Notes: generated by a model not told the origin, from the letters alone. Positions 15,986-24,467 are shown, counted from the first letter of the stretch. The stretch: 41,406 nucleotides of DNA from an uncultured Parabacteroides sp. (GCF_905196875.1 NZ_CAJJWO010000046.1:1-41406); one strand, 5' to 3'. Program-made: numbers and translations.

Positions 15986-16372
15986 ATGGCTGTAAGGTAC
16001 AAACTCACAAAAATCAATGATAATATTACCGGCAAAGAGCAGGTAAAGTATTCGGTTACGACCGTAAGTTATGGTAATGTCAACCTCGATACGCTGGCAG
16101 AGCAAATGGCCAATGCCAGCACCTTCACGTATGGGGATGTTAAAGGGATGATCGAAAATCTGACTCTTTTGATATCGGAAGCCTTGAAAGAAGGCAATAC
16201 GGTGACGATCGACGGTCTGGGCACCTTCTCTGTAACCGCTCAGCCGAACCGCGATGTGGAAGAACCGTCTAAAATCCGCGCTGAATCCATTAAACTGAAA
16301 GGGATAGGCTTCAAACCCAGTCCGAAGCTGAAAGACCGGCTGAGCGATATCGAGTTTACGAGGCTGAAATAA
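15986..16372 (+). CDS. HU-like (histone-like family) DNA-binding protein
   Basis: 128 residues. The N-terminal extension MAVRYKLTKINDNITGKEQVKYSV and the HU-type core (LAEQMANASTFTYGDVKGMIENLTLLISEALKEGNTVTIDGLGTFSV, about 37-83) fit the Bacteroidales HU-related family. That family is longer than true HU (about 90 residues) and has a basic tail (GFKPSPKLKDRL). AAGGGAACCGC lies just before the ATG. Family members are often next to VapE/VirE-like genes in Bacteroidales, as here. It may bind the four iterons upstream, but that is inference. Confidence 0.88.
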   Translation: MAVRYKLTKINDNITGKEQVKYSVTTVSYGNVNLDTLAEQMANASTFTYGDVKGMIENLTLLISEALKEGNTVTIDGLGTFSVTAQPNRDVEEPSKIRAESIKLKGIGFKPSPKLKDRLSDIEFTRLK

Positions 16373-16396
16373 GATTGTACATAAAGTTTCAGGAAT

Positions 16397-16498
16397 TTAT
16401 CTGTTATCTGCCACTTTTTAAAGTAAATAGTTGAAAAATACTTTGTTGGGTATTGCAGATGATAGAGTGTTATCTGCAACTGTATCTGCCATCTGTCA
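16397..16498. repeat. Left repeat cluster of ATCTGC motifs flanking vapE-like gene
   Basis: The cluster contains TTATCTGTTATCTGCCAC (16397-16414), a perfect inverted pair TTGCAGAT (16453-16460) / ATCTGCAA (16472-16479), and three tandem heptads ATCTGCC, ATCTGTC, ATCTGTA starting at 16484, 16491 and 16498. The 27 bp at 16472-16498 recur in inverted orientation at 18607-18633 on the other side of the gene, with 24 of 27 positions identical. Confidence 0.85.
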
Positions 16499-16527
16499 TC
16501 TGTATGTCTAATAAAATAACGGTATCT

Positions 16528-18600
16528 ATGAAAATAACACAAGTAAAAGGTGATGGTAAGTCGCTGAAAAATATGGAGTTGGATCTTGTCATGGCTGCAA
16601 TAGGAAATGGAGAGTACAGCCGGGAAATAGGCCTGTTAAGAGAATCGCTTATAAGCATAATGCCCGGAAACAAAAATGTCCATGCCGGAAAGATCCCCGT
16701 ATTAATGTTTGCAGCCTTATTCAGGAAAAAAGATAATAGCCTGAATTTTAGTACATACAATGGTCTTGTGTTGGTGCAGGTTAATAATCTGGCCGATAGT
16801 GGGGAAGTGGCAAGGATAAAGAAACTGGCTTCGGAAGCTCCGCAAACATTGGCTGCTTTTACGGGATCGAGTGGTAAAAGTGTAAAAATTTTGCTTCCGT
16901 TTATGTTGCCGGATGGTTCTTTACCGCAAACGAAAGAGTTGGCAGAGCTCTTTCATGCGTCGGCTTGCCGTCGTGCGGTGAACTATTACCGTGCTCAGTT
17001 ACAATGGGATATCCCTTTTGAAAACCAGTCTTTGGAACAGGGATGCAGACATTCGTACGATCCGGAAGTCTATTATAACTCTTCGGCTATCCCGCTGACA
17101 CAAGAGCAACCGATGCAATTGGTTGCTGAAACTACTTATAGGGAGGCAGTCGGAAAAAACGAAGACCCTTTATTGCGGTTAATGCCTGGTTATGAGCGTA
17201 GCCATATTATTTCCCGCTTATATAATGCTTGTGTGCTGGATGCTTTGGATAAGACCGGTGGCTTGGATGAGGGAAAAGAGGTCAGGCCTTTTCTGATCCG
17301 GTTAGCCGAGAACTGTTTCCATTCGGGTATCCCGGAAGAAGATGCTGTCCGCTGGACGATGATATACCAGGATCTGAAGTTTTTTGAGGAAGAAATAAGG
17401 GAAACGATACATACGGCTTATTTGTTATCCAGAAATTTCGGGAAGAAATTTTCTATTCCCCAGGAACAGTTGATGGCTGTTAAAACAGATGAGTTTATGA
17501 AACGGCGTTATGAATTCCGCCGGAATATGCTGACCGGAGATGTGGAGTTCCGTGCCCGCGGTTCTTATTATATCCGGTTTGCTCCGGTAACGGATACCGT
17601 CTTGAACAGTATCGGGCTGAATGCTCAGTCCGAGGGACTGGCTTTGTGGGACAGGGATGTGAAGCGGTATGTTTATTCGGATCGTGCACCTGTTTTTCAT
17701 CCGTTGGATGACTTTCTGGATCATTTGCCGGTCTGGGACGGAAAAGATCATATCCGTGCTTTGGCGGATATGTTACCGACCGGCAATCCGCATTGGAGGG
17801 ATTTGTTTTATATTTGGTTTTTGAGTATGGTTATGCATTGGCGCAGGCGTGAACATCTGCATGCGAACAGTTCGTTGCCGTTACTAGTGGGCCCGCAAGG
17901 ATGTGGCAAGTCTACCTGGTGCCGGAATTTGTTGCCTCCTTCTTTGCGTATATATTATACCGATAGCATTGATTTCGGTAACAAGCGGAATGCGGAATTG
18001 ATGTTAAGCCGCTTTGCCCTTATTAATATCGACGAGTTCGATTCGGTTAGTTCCGCTTACCAGAGTTTTTTGAAACATGTCCTGCAAAAGCCGGTGGTCA
18101 ATGCCCGTCAGCCTTATAAGCGGAGTGTCGACGCGTTGCATCGTTATGCCTCTTTCATTGCTACCTGCAATAATTACGATTTATTGTCTGATCCTACCGG
18201 AAGCCGCCGTTTTATTTGTATTGAAATAACCGGTACGATCAATAATTCATCTGCAATAGATTACGAGCAGTTGTATGCACAGGCGTCGGCTGCTTTAGCA
18301 GCGGGCGAGCGTTATTGGTTTACTTCCGAAGAAGAGTTTTCAACGACAAAAAGTAATGAGGCTTTTCAGCAAATGCCTGTCGAAGAGCAATTGCTTCTGC
18401 AATATTTCCGTCCCGCTTTACCGGATGAGGAAAGCGAATGTCTTTCTCCGATTGAAATAATCCTTTATCTGCAAAAGATGAGTGGTGTGAAGCTGGGGAA
18501 CAAACGATTGTCTTATTTCGGTCGTTTGTTGCAGAAAAACAAGTATCCTTCCCGGCGTACCAAGCGTGGAACTTGTTATTTTGTGGTGAAGATAGGGTAA
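16528..18600 (+). CDS. VapE/VirE-type primase-helicase (BT4734-like N terminus)
   Basis: 690 residues from ATG 16528 (MKITQVKGDGKSLKNMELD); an in-frame ATG at 16504 would add eight residues. The N-terminal third resembles the BT4734-like/VirE_N domain, which is primase-like. The VapE P-loop domain follows, with Walker A GPQGCGKST (about residue 455), Walker B FALINIDEFD, and the characteristic ATCNNYDLLSDPTGSRRF sensor/arginine segment. A C-terminal DUF3874-like winged-helix region ends in TCYFVVKIG. Phage and satellite VapE proteins are superfamily 3-like helicases used in replication. No integrase, capsid or excision gene is nearby, so this is not a recognisable prophage. The gene is tightly bracketed by inverted repeats. 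Confidence 0.9.
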   Translation: MKITQVKGDGKSLKNMELDLVMAAIGNGEYSREIGLLRESLISIMPGNKNVHAGKIPVLMFAALFRKKDNSLNFSTYNGLVLVQVNNLADSGEVARIKKLASEAPQTLAAFTGSSGKSVKILLPFMLPDGSLPQTKELAELFHASACRRAVNYYRAQLQWDIPFENQSLEQGCRHSYDPEVYYNSSAIPLTQEQPMQLVAETTYREAVGKNEDPLLRLMPGYERSHIISRLYNACVLDALDKTGGLDEGKEVRPFLIRLAENCFHSGIPEEDAVRWTMIYQDLKFFEEEIRETIHTAYLLSRNFGKKFSIPQEQLMAVKTDEFMKRRYEFRRNMLTGDVEFRARGSYYIRFAPVTDTVLNSIGLNAQSEGLALWDRDVKRYVYSDRAPVFHPLDDFLDHLPVWDGKDHIRALADMLPTGNPHWRDLFYIWFLSMVMHWRRREHLHANSSLPLLVGPQGCGKSTWCRNLLPPSLRIYYTDSIDFGNKRNAELMLSRFALINIDEFDSVSSAYQSFLKHVLQKPVVNARQPYKRSVDALHRYASFIATCNNYDLLSDPTGSRRFICIEITGTINNSSAIDYEQLYAQASAALAAGERYWFTSEEEFSTTKSNEAFQQMPVEEQLLLQYFRPALPDEESECLSPIEIILYLQKMSGVKLGNKRLSYFGRLLQKNKYPSRRTKRGTCYFVVKIG

Positions 18601-18606
18601 GGGTAG

Positions 18607-18705
18607 TGACAGATGGCAGATGGGGTTGCAGATGAAATAGGTCGTCTGCAATCAGGTTAGTGTCATGTATATAATGTGTTATGTGTGTTTGTTGCAGATG
18701 GCAGA
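18607..18705. repeat. Right repeat cluster, inverted relative to the left cluster
   Basis: It begins 6 bp after the vapE-like stop. The 27 bp at 18607-18633 are the inverted copy of 16472-16498: TGACAGATGGCAGAT, three variable bases, then GTTGCAGAT. Further copies of the motif are CGTCTGCAAT (about 18643) and GTTGCAGATGGCAGA at 18691-18705. All fit the ATCTGC/GCAGAT theme seen on the left. Confidence 0.85.
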
Positions 18706-18817
18706 CGAAAATCAGAAAAATATTGTGTGATAGTGCTAATGCCGAAACTTAATGGCTTATAGATATTATATATGAAGTAATCAGTAAATTTGTCTCTGAA
18801 TAATAAGAAAATATGTA

Positions 18818-20110
18818 ATGAACAAAAAGATACTTCAACTGGCAATTCCTTCTATCGTTTCAAATATAACCGTGCCTTTATTGGGGCTGATTGATGTCGC
18901 TATTGTTGGTCATTTAGGATCGGCGGCTTATATCGGAGCGATCGCGGTAGGGGGAATGTTGTTCAATATCATTTATTGGCTGTTCGGATTCCTGCGGATG
19001 GGGACGAGTGGAATGACTTCGCAGGCTTTTGGGCGGCGTGACCTGGAAGAGGTGACGCGGGTTTTGCTGCGGGCGGTGGCGGTAGGGGGCTTTATTGCGT
19101 TGTGTCTGCTGTTGTTGCAATATCCGATCCGGGCGATCGCTTTCCATCTGATCGATGCAACGCCGGAGGTACGGCAGCTGGCTACGGTTTATTTTAATAT
19201 TTGTGTCTGGGGGGCTCCCGCCGTATTAGGACTGTACGGGTTTGCCGGCTGGTTTATAGGGATGCAGAATTCCCGTTTCCCGATGTTTATAGCGATCACG
19301 CAGAATGTGGTGAATATCGTGGCGAGTCTGGCTTTTGTGTTCCTGTTGGATATGAAGATTACAGGGGTGGCTTTAGGAACGTTGATTGCCCAGTATGCGG
19401 GATTGTTCATGGCTTTATTGCTTTGGTTACGATATTATGGCAGGTTGAAGATCGCTTTCCGGTGGAGTGAGATCGTGGGTAGGACGGCTATGCGCAGGTT
19501 CTTCGAGGTGAATAGCGATATCTTTTTCCGTACCTTGTGCCTGGTGGTTGTCACTACCTTCTTTACGTCGACAGGTGCCCGGCAGGGGGATGTGGTGCTG
19601 GCGGTGAATACCTTGTTGATGCAGTTATTCACCTTGTTTTCTTATATCATGGATGGCTTTGCCTATGCCGGTGAAGCGATGACCGGACGGTATATCGGAG
19701 CGCAGAACCGGAGCGGATTGCAAAAGATGATCCGTCTGTTGTTTCGTTGGGGCTGGGGATTGTCGTTAGCATTTACCATCCTGTACATGATAGGAGGGCA
19801 GGGCTTCCTGGGATTGCTGACGAATGACACAACTGTTATCGAGGCAGCAGGAACCTATTATTATTGGGTATTAGCTGTTCCTCTGGCCGGCTTTGCCGCT
19901 TTCCTCTGGGACGGCATCCTGATCGGTGCCACGGCCACCCGCCTGATGCTTTATTCGATGCTGGTGGCTTCAGGAATGTTTTTCGTTATCTATTATCTGT
20001 TTTATGCATCCATGGGTAACCATGCATTGTGGATGGCATTCCTTATTTATTTATCGATGCGGGGGATTATTCAATGGATATTATGGCATCGAAAACCCAG
20101 GCCTTCGTAG
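18818..20110 (+). CDS. MATE-family multidrug/sodium efflux protein
   Basis: 430 residues with 12 membrane segments in two homologous halves. The start MNKKILQLAIPSIVSNITVPLLGLIDVAIVGHLGS is the typical MATE/DinF N terminus, with the proline in TM1 and the conserved D27. The second half begins near residue 225 (FFEVNSDIFFRTLCLV) and contains DGFAYAGEAMTGRYIGA. DinF-type MATE proteins export cationic drugs or metabolites using Na+ or H+. A possible -7 element TAAATTTG is at 18785-18792. The stop codon TAG lies inside the GTAG of a REP element (20107-20131), so the REP's arrival may have set or altered the C terminus. Confidence 0.93.
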   Translation: MNKKILQLAIPSIVSNITVPLLGLIDVAIVGHLGSAAYIGAIAVGGMLFNIIYWLFGFLRMGTSGMTSQAFGRRDLEEVTRVLLRAVAVGGFIALCLLLLQYPIRAIAFHLIDATPEVRQLATVYFNICVWGAPAVLGLYGFAGWFIGMQNSRFPMFIAITQNVVNIVASLAFVFLLDMKITGVALGTLIAQYAGLFMALLLWLRYYGRLKIAFRWSEIVGRTAMRRFFEVNSDIFFRTLCLVVVTTFFTSTGARQGDVVLAVNTLLMQLFTLFSYIMDGFAYAGEAMTGRYIGAQNRSGLQKMIRLLFRWGWGLSLAFTILYMIGGQGFLGLLTNDTTVIEAAGTYYYWVLAVPLAGFAAFLWDGILIGATATRLMLYSMLVASGMFFVIYYLFYASMGNHALWMAFLIYLSMRGIIQWILWHRKPRPS

Positions 20111-20131
20111 GGGCGGGTTCTAAACCCGCCC
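20107..20131 (+). repeat. REP element, GTAG plus hairpin, overlapping the MATE stop codon
   Basis: GTAG (20107-20110) is followed by a perfect 9-bp stem, GGGCGGGTT (20111-20119) with AACCCGCCC (20123-20131) and a CTA loop. The TAG of GTAG is the stop of the MATE gene. The GTAG tetranucleotide at the foot of a hairpin is the hallmark of REPs recognised by TnpA-REP (RAYT) transposases, and such a gene lies immediately downstream. Confidence 0.85.
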
Positions 20132-20142
20132 AATATAAATAA

Positions 20143-20661
20143 TCATTTTTCAAATAATTTGTCATCCTCCCATTTCTCAGGGTTATTCATAATATACCAG
20201 TATATATTATTATATGATATATCGTTTCGTATAATATGTTCATAATAATTACGTTGCCATACAGATCCCTGTTTACCCGATAATTGGTTTATACGACGAC
20301 TAGAAAACGTTTTGAATTGGCGGATAATTTCTGATAAACTATGATTGGGGGATTTTTGGGCAGGTTTGGAACCTGCCCCTACAGGGACTATGATTTCGAT
20401 AATGGCATGAAAATGATTGGGCATGATGCAGAATATATCTAGTATGATATTGGAATTATGATTAGGTAAATCTAACCATGTTTTTTCAATCATTTTACCA
20501 TTTTCGTTTAATTTCATTACTCCACAGGTTATTTTTCCGAATATATTTAATCGGTTTTGCACACACACCGTTACAAAATATAAACCTTCCTGGGAATAAT
20601 CGTAGCCTTGCAGGCGGATGCTGCGACGATGATGTAATTGGTGGGGATCGTAATTGTTCAT
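20143..20661 (-). CDS. REP-associated tyrosine transposase (RAYT, Y1_Tnp family)
   Basis: 172 residues. The Y1 HuH transposase motif is H83-F-H85 in MPNHFHAIIEI. The C-terminal WQRNYYEHIIRN and YIMNNPEKWEDD segments are typical of one RAYT subgroup, and its tyrosines are candidates for the catalytic residue. The helix that carries the catalytic Tyr in E. coli TnpA-REP (here around FKTFSSRRIN) has none. Residues 94-102 (VGAGSKPAQ) are encoded by a REP copy lying in frame in the gene. RAYTs are single-copy domesticated relatives of IS200/IS605 that mobilise REPs rather than themselves. Confidence 0.92.
   Translation of the reverse strand: MNNYDPHQLHHRRSIRLQGYDYSQEGLYFVTVCVQNRLNIFGKITCGVMKLNENGKMIEKTWLDLPNHNSNIILDIFCIMPNHFHAIIEIIVPVGAGSKPAQKSPNHSLSEIIRQFKTFSSRRINQLSGKQGSVWQRNYYEHIIRNDISYNNIYWYIMNNPEKWEDDKLFEK
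20358..20382 (-). repeat. REP element inside the RAYT coding sequence
   Basis: On the minus strand GTAG (20382-20379) is followed by GGGCAGGTT-CCA-AACCTGCCC, a perfect 9-bp stem with a 3-nt loop. It is the same architecture as the REP at 20107-20131, in opposite orientation. The 25-nt element is read through in frame as VGAGSKPAQ, between the HuH strand and the next helix. Confidence 0.85.
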
Positions 20662-20689
20662 AGTTATTCTTCTTTTGGTTGTGATGGCA

Positions 20690-20719
20690 CAAATGTATAA
20701 AAGAAAAGCCGAATATCAA
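20690..20719 (-). promoter_or_regulatory. Promoter of the RAYT gene
   Basis: On the minus strand TTG (20719-20717), a 19-bp spacer and TACATTTG (20697-20690) match the Bacteroidota consensus exactly. It lies within and beside the terminator hairpin at 20704-20736. Confidence 0.7.
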
Positions 20720-20736
20720 ATGATACCCGGCTTTTT
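20704..20736. terminator. Bidirectional intrinsic terminator
   Basis: AAAAGCCG (20704-20711) pairs with CGGCTTTT (20728-20735). The run of A on one side and T on the other lets it act on both strands. On the minus strand it is 20 bp after the acyl-CoA dehydrogenase stop and should end the etf operon. Confidence 0.8.
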
Positions 20737-20755
20737 ATGGAGAAAACAATATCTA

Positions 20756-22462
20756 TTATTGTCTGTAGTTTGCTAATTCCTCAGCGTTGAACTTGTCGAT
20801 GAAGTTGCTGTGTTTTTCCACTTCGGCTTCTGTGTAATTCAGATAAACAACGGCTGATTTGGCGAACAATTCAGGTGCTTTTGTTGCATCCTGGATCAAC
20901 AAGTGAGCCATGATACAATCGGCTGCCATTTCGTATAGGCGACGGGCAACGAAGTCGAGCAGTTCCTGGTTCTGTGCATCCTTCACTTTGTTCATGCAGG
21001 CTTCGAGCTTGTTAGCCATTTCGACTAAACGGGCTTTCAGCGGTTCCATTTCTGCCGAACAGGGGATTGCTTCGAATTCGCGGATAGTAGCCAGATAAGA
21101 GCCGTTTGTTACATAACGGATAGCGGCAACGGTCTGCAACTGTGTCGTACCTTCGTAGATGGAAGTGATACGGGCGTCACGATAGATACGCTGGCAAGCA
21201 TATTCCAACATGAAACCTGATCCGCCGTGGATCTGGATACAATCGTATGCATTCTGGTTTGCATATTCGGAGTTCATACCTTTTGCCAGCGGTGTGAATG
21301 AATCGGCCAACTTTGCATACTTTTTCTGTTCCTGACGTTCTTCCGGAGTCAGCTTGCGTTCGTGTGAAACTTCATCCAACGCTTTATAGATATCCACATA
21401 ACGGGAAGTCTGATACAACAGGGCACGACCAGCATCCAATTTAGCCTTCATGATAGAAAGCATGTCATAAACAGCCGGGAAGTCGATGATCGCTTTGCCG
21501 AACTGTTTACGTTCTTTGGCATAAGCCAATCCTTCGTTGTAGGCAGCCTGGCTCAAACCGACAGACTGAGCGGCGATACCCAGACGGGCACCGTTCATCA
21601 ACGCCATTACGTATTTGATCAAACCTAATTTACGGTCACCGCAAAGTTCAGCTTTTGCATTCTTGTAAACCAGTTCGCAAGTAGGAGATCCGTGGATACC
21701 CAGTTTGTTTTCAATACGGCGAACATCTACACCACCCTGTTTCTTGTCGTAGATGAACATAGACAGACCGCGTCCGTCTTTCGTTCCTTCTTCCGAACGG
21801 GCCAGTACCAGGTGCAGATCGGCATCCCCATTGGTGATAAACCGTTTTACACCATTCAGGCGCCAGCAGTTTTCTTTTTCGTCGAACGTTGCTTTCAGCA
21901 TAACGGACTGCAAGTCCGAACCGGCATCCGGTTCCGTCAGGTCCATCGACATGGTTTCGCCGGCGCAGATACGCGGGATGAAACGTTCGTGCTGATCTTC
22001 GTTTCCGAATTCATATAATGTTTCGATACAATCCTGAAGCGACCAGATGTTTCCGAATCCGGCATCAGCAGCAGCAACGATCTCAGCACACATCGTGTAC
22101 GGAGTGATCGGGAAGTTCAAACCACCGAAACGGCGCGGCATGGTCATACCGTTGAGGCCGGCTTTAACCATTGCATCCAGATTCTGTTTCGTGCCCGAAG
22201 CATATTCCACACGACCGTCAGCACAATGAGGACCTTCTTCGTCCACACCTTCAGCGTTGGGGGCAATGATCTCGCCGGTGATTTCGCCGGTGATTTCAAG
22301 CACTTTGTCGAATGAATCCATGGCATCGGCATAATCCTGCGGTGCGTAGTCGAACTCTTCTTTATCTCTGTAATTGCGTTCTTTCAGTTCGCAAATACGT
22401 TCCATCATCGGATTGTTCAAGTGATACTTGAGTTCCGGTATGTCTGTATAATAATTTGCCAT
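20756..22462 (-). CDS. Acyl-CoA dehydrogenase
   Basis: 568 residues, the longer form common in Bacteroidales (classical enzymes have about 380). The FAD-binding acyl-CoA dehydrogenase core covers about 55-460: MDLTEPDAGSDLQ, RFITNGDADLHLVLARS, KLGIHGSPTCEL and the catalytic glutamate region SIYEGTTQLQ. A C-terminal helical extension of about 110 residues follows. The enzyme oxidises acyl-CoA thioesters and passes electrons to EtfAB. It is the last gene of the etfB-etfA-acd operon (4-bp gaps). In anaerobes such a trio can work in reverse in short-chain acyl-CoA formation, possibly with flavin-based bifurcation; the direction is not decidable here. Confidence 0.94.
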   Translation of the reverse strand: MANYYTDIPELKYHLNNPMMERICELKERNYRDKEEFDYAPQDYADAMDSFDKVLEITGEITGEIIAPNAEGVDEEGPHCADGRVEYASGTKQNLDAMVKAGLNGMTMPRRFGGLNFPITPYTMCAEIVAAADAGFGNIWSLQDCIETLYEFGNEDQHERFIPRICAGETMSMDLTEPDAGSDLQSVMLKATFDEKENCWRLNGVKRFITNGDADLHLVLARSEEGTKDGRGLSMFIYDKKQGGVDVRRIENKLGIHGSPTCELVYKNAKAELCGDRKLGLIKYVMALMNGARLGIAAQSVGLSQAAYNEGLAYAKERKQFGKAIIDFPAVYDMLSIMKAKLDAGRALLYQTSRYVDIYKALDEVSHERKLTPEERQEQKKYAKLADSFTPLAKGMNSEYANQNAYDCIQIHGGSGFMLEYACQRIYRDARITSIYEGTTQLQTVAAIRYVTNGSYLATIREFEAIPCSAEMEPLKARLVEMANKLEACMNKVKDAQNQELLDFVARRLYEMAADCIMAHLLIQDATKAPELFAKSAVVYLNYTEAEVEKHSNFIDKFNAEELANYRQ

Positions 22463-22466
22463 CTCT

Positions 22467-23486
22467 TTACTTGCTGTTCTGTTTGTAATATTTAATCATC
22501 TTCGGGATCACTTCTTCAACCGTGCCGTTGATAACATAGTCGGCGATCGTGTTGATCGGAGCGTTCTCGTCGTTGTTGATAGAGATGATGATACCTGCAT
22601 CCTGCATACCTGCAATGTGCTGTATCTGTCCGGAGATACCGCAAGCGATATATAATTTCGGACGAACGGTTACACCTGTCTGGCCGATCTGACGGTCGTG
22701 GTCGCAGAAACCGGCATCGACGGCTGCACGGCTGGCACCTACTTCGGCATGAAGTTCCTTAGCCAGTTCGAACAATTTGTCGAATCCTTCCCTCGAACCC
22801 ATTCCGTAACCGCCGGCGATGACGATCGGAGAGCCTTTCAGGTTATGTTTTGCCTTTTCTACATGACGGTCGATCACTTTCACTACATAGTCCGTTTCGG
22901 GAACGAATTTAGCTACGTCGTGGCGGATCACTTCACCTTTATAATTAGCATCCAGGATCTCTTTCTTCATCACTCCTTCGCGAACGGTAGCCATCTGGGG
23001 ACGGTGTTCCGGGTTGATGATGGTTGCAACGATGTTACCACCGAAAGCAGGACGGATCTGATACAACAGGTTTTCATACGTGATACCTGCACGCTTATCT
23101 TCGTGAGGACCGATCTCCAGAGAAGTACAGTCGGCAGTCAGACCGCTGGTCAGTGCAGAAGATACGCGCGGACCCAGGTCGCGGCCAATAACGGTAGCAC
23201 CCATCAGGCAGATCTGCGGTTTTTCTTCCTTGAACAGGTTGATCAGGACAGAAGAATGGGGCAGGGATGTGTAAGGGAACAAGCCCGGTGCATCGAACAC
23301 ATGCAGTTTGTCGACACCATAAGGCAACACCTGGCTTTCTATACCTTCGAGGCCGCTACCGGCAACAATCGCTTCCAGCTGGCAACCTAACTGATTCGCT
23401 AACTTACGACCTTTGGTCAGAAGTTCGAGACTTACATCGGCAATGGTTGTGCCTTCAATCTCACAATATACAAATACGTTATTCAT
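22467..23486 (-). CDS. etfA: Electron transfer flavoprotein alpha subunit
   Basis: 339 residues. The N-terminal domain I (MNNVFVYCEIEGTTIADVSLELLTKGRKLA) is followed by the C-terminal FAD domain with PIVIAGGYGMGSREGF, GASRAAVDAGF, GQTGVTVRPKLYIACGISGQIQH and the closing ENAPINTIADYVINGTVEEVIP. These are the adenine- and flavin-binding segments of EtfA. It forms a heterodimer with EtfB, encoded 4 bp upstream, and transfers electrons from the acyl-CoA dehydrogenase encoded 4 bp downstream. Confidence 0.96.
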   Translation of the reverse strand: MNNVFVYCEIEGTTIADVSLELLTKGRKLANQLGCQLEAIVAGSGLEGIESQVLPYGVDKLHVFDAPGLFPYTSLPHSSVLINLFKEEKPQICLMGATVIGRDLGPRVSSALTSGLTADCTSLEIGPHEDKRAGITYENLLYQIRPAFGGNIVATIINPEHRPQMATVREGVMKKEILDANYKGEVIRHDVAKFVPETDYVVKVIDRHVEKAKHNLKGSPIVIAGGYGMGSREGFDKLFELAKELHAEVGASRAAVDAGFCDHDRQIGQTGVTVRPKLYIACGISGQIQHIAGMQDAGIIISINNDENAPINTIADYVINGTVEEVIPKMIKYYKQNSK

Positions 23487-23490
23487 AATC

Positions 23491-24399
23491 TTATCCGATG
23501 GTATGGTTAGCTAACAGTTCAACAATCATCTCTTCTATATCCTTATCCGCGCTGGTCAGTGTTTTGCTTTCCTTTGCCTGGAACACGATATTCTGTATAG
23601 TCTTTACCTTTGTAGGTGAACCGGACAGACCGCATTGTGTCAGATCTCCGTTTACATCGTTCACGCTCCATTCCTGGATATTCAGATACGGGCGTTTCTC
23701 GTAGAGATCGGCGTACGGCAGTTCGCTTGGAATATCAGGATGGCAAGCTGTCGGGTGAGCAGCTTTTTCCTGTGCACCCATGGCACGTTTGTATTTCTGT
23801 ACCAGTCGGGCATTGCGCGGACGGCAGGGAGCTGCCGAGCCGTTTACAGTAATGACGATAGGCAGCGGACCTTCTACGGTTTCCACACCTCCGTCGATAT
23901 GACGTTTAACGGTGATACGGCGTGCTGCTTCATCCACATTCAGGATTTCTTCAGCGTAAGTGATCTGTGTCAATCCCAGTTTTTCTGCTACCTGGGGACC
24001 AACCTGTGCTGTATCTCCGTCGATAGCCTGACGGCCACCGATGATGATGTCATAATCATTAATTTTTTTGATAGCCGTAGCCAAAGCGTATGAAGTAGCC
24101 AATGTATCGGCTCCGGCAAAGGCGCGGTCGGTTAACAAAAAGCCGCCGTCTGCTCCGCGGTATAAACCTTCACGGATGATTTCGGCGGCACGTCCCGGGC
24201 CCATAGTCAGCAATGTCACAGTTGATCCGGGGTAGGCATCTTTCAGGCGCAGGGCCTGCTCCAATGCATTCAGGTCTTCCGGGTTAAAGATGGCGGGAAG
24301 TGCGGCACGGTTTACCGTTCCGTCTTCTTTCATCGCATCCTTTCCCACGTTGCGTGTGTCCGGAACCTGCTTCGCTAAAACAATAATTCTTAAACTCAT
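23491..24399 (-). CDS. etfB: Electron transfer flavoprotein beta subunit (FixA family)
   Basis: 302 residues, starting MSLRIIVLAKQVPDTRNVG. Family landmarks are INPEDLNALEQALRLKD-like NPEDLNALEQAL, GPGRAAEIIREGLYRGADGGFLLTDRAFAGADTLATSYAL, DIIIGGRQAIDGDTAQVGPQVAE and the PRNARL/SPTKVKTIQ segments. It is longer than human or Paracoccus EtfB (about 250), as in anaerobic FixA-like proteins. DGDTAQVGPQ is the segment that binds AMP in classical EtfB, or a second FAD in bifurcating ones. The first gene of the operon; a palindromic operator overlaps its predicted transcription start. Confidence 0.95.
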   Translation of the reverse strand: MSLRIIVLAKQVPDTRNVGKDAMKEDGTVNRAALPAIFNPEDLNALEQALRLKDAYPGSTVTLLTMGPGRAAEIIREGLYRGADGGFLLTDRAFAGADTLATSYALATAIKKINDYDIIIGGRQAIDGDTAQVGPQVAEKLGLTQITYAEEILNVDEAARRITVKRHIDGGVETVEGPLPIVITVNGSAAPCRPRNARLVQKYKRAMGAQEKAAHPTACHPDIPSELPYADLYEKRPYLNIQEWSVNDVNGDLTQCGLSGSPTKVKTIQNIVFQAKESKTLTSADKDIEEMIVELLANHTIG

Positions 24400-24438
24400 A
24401 TTAATAGGAATATTAGATTTCTATTGTCTGAAAATTAG

Positions 24439-24464
24439 TCGGTAATTAGTTAAAAAATTACCGA
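24439..24464. promoter_or_regulatory. Palindromic operator at the etf operon start
   Basis: A perfect inverted repeat with 9-bp arms, TCGGTAATT (24439-24447) and AATTACCGA (24456-24464), has an 8-bp A/T spacer. It begins four bases downstream of the -7 element, so it covers the predicted transcription start. This is a typical repressor operator position. The regulator is not encoded in the window. Confidence 0.7.
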
Positions 24465-24467
24465 TTG

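Noticed and set aside
15986..18600. Prophage or phage satellite around the HU-like and vapE-like genes
   Set aside because: No integrase, capsid, terminase, excisionase or att-like duplication was seen; only the repeats flanking vapE.
16472..18633. Classical insertion sequence with target-site duplication
   Set aside because: The flanks of the 27-bp inverted repeats show no convincing direct duplication, and the enclosed protein is a VapE-type ATPase, not a transposase.
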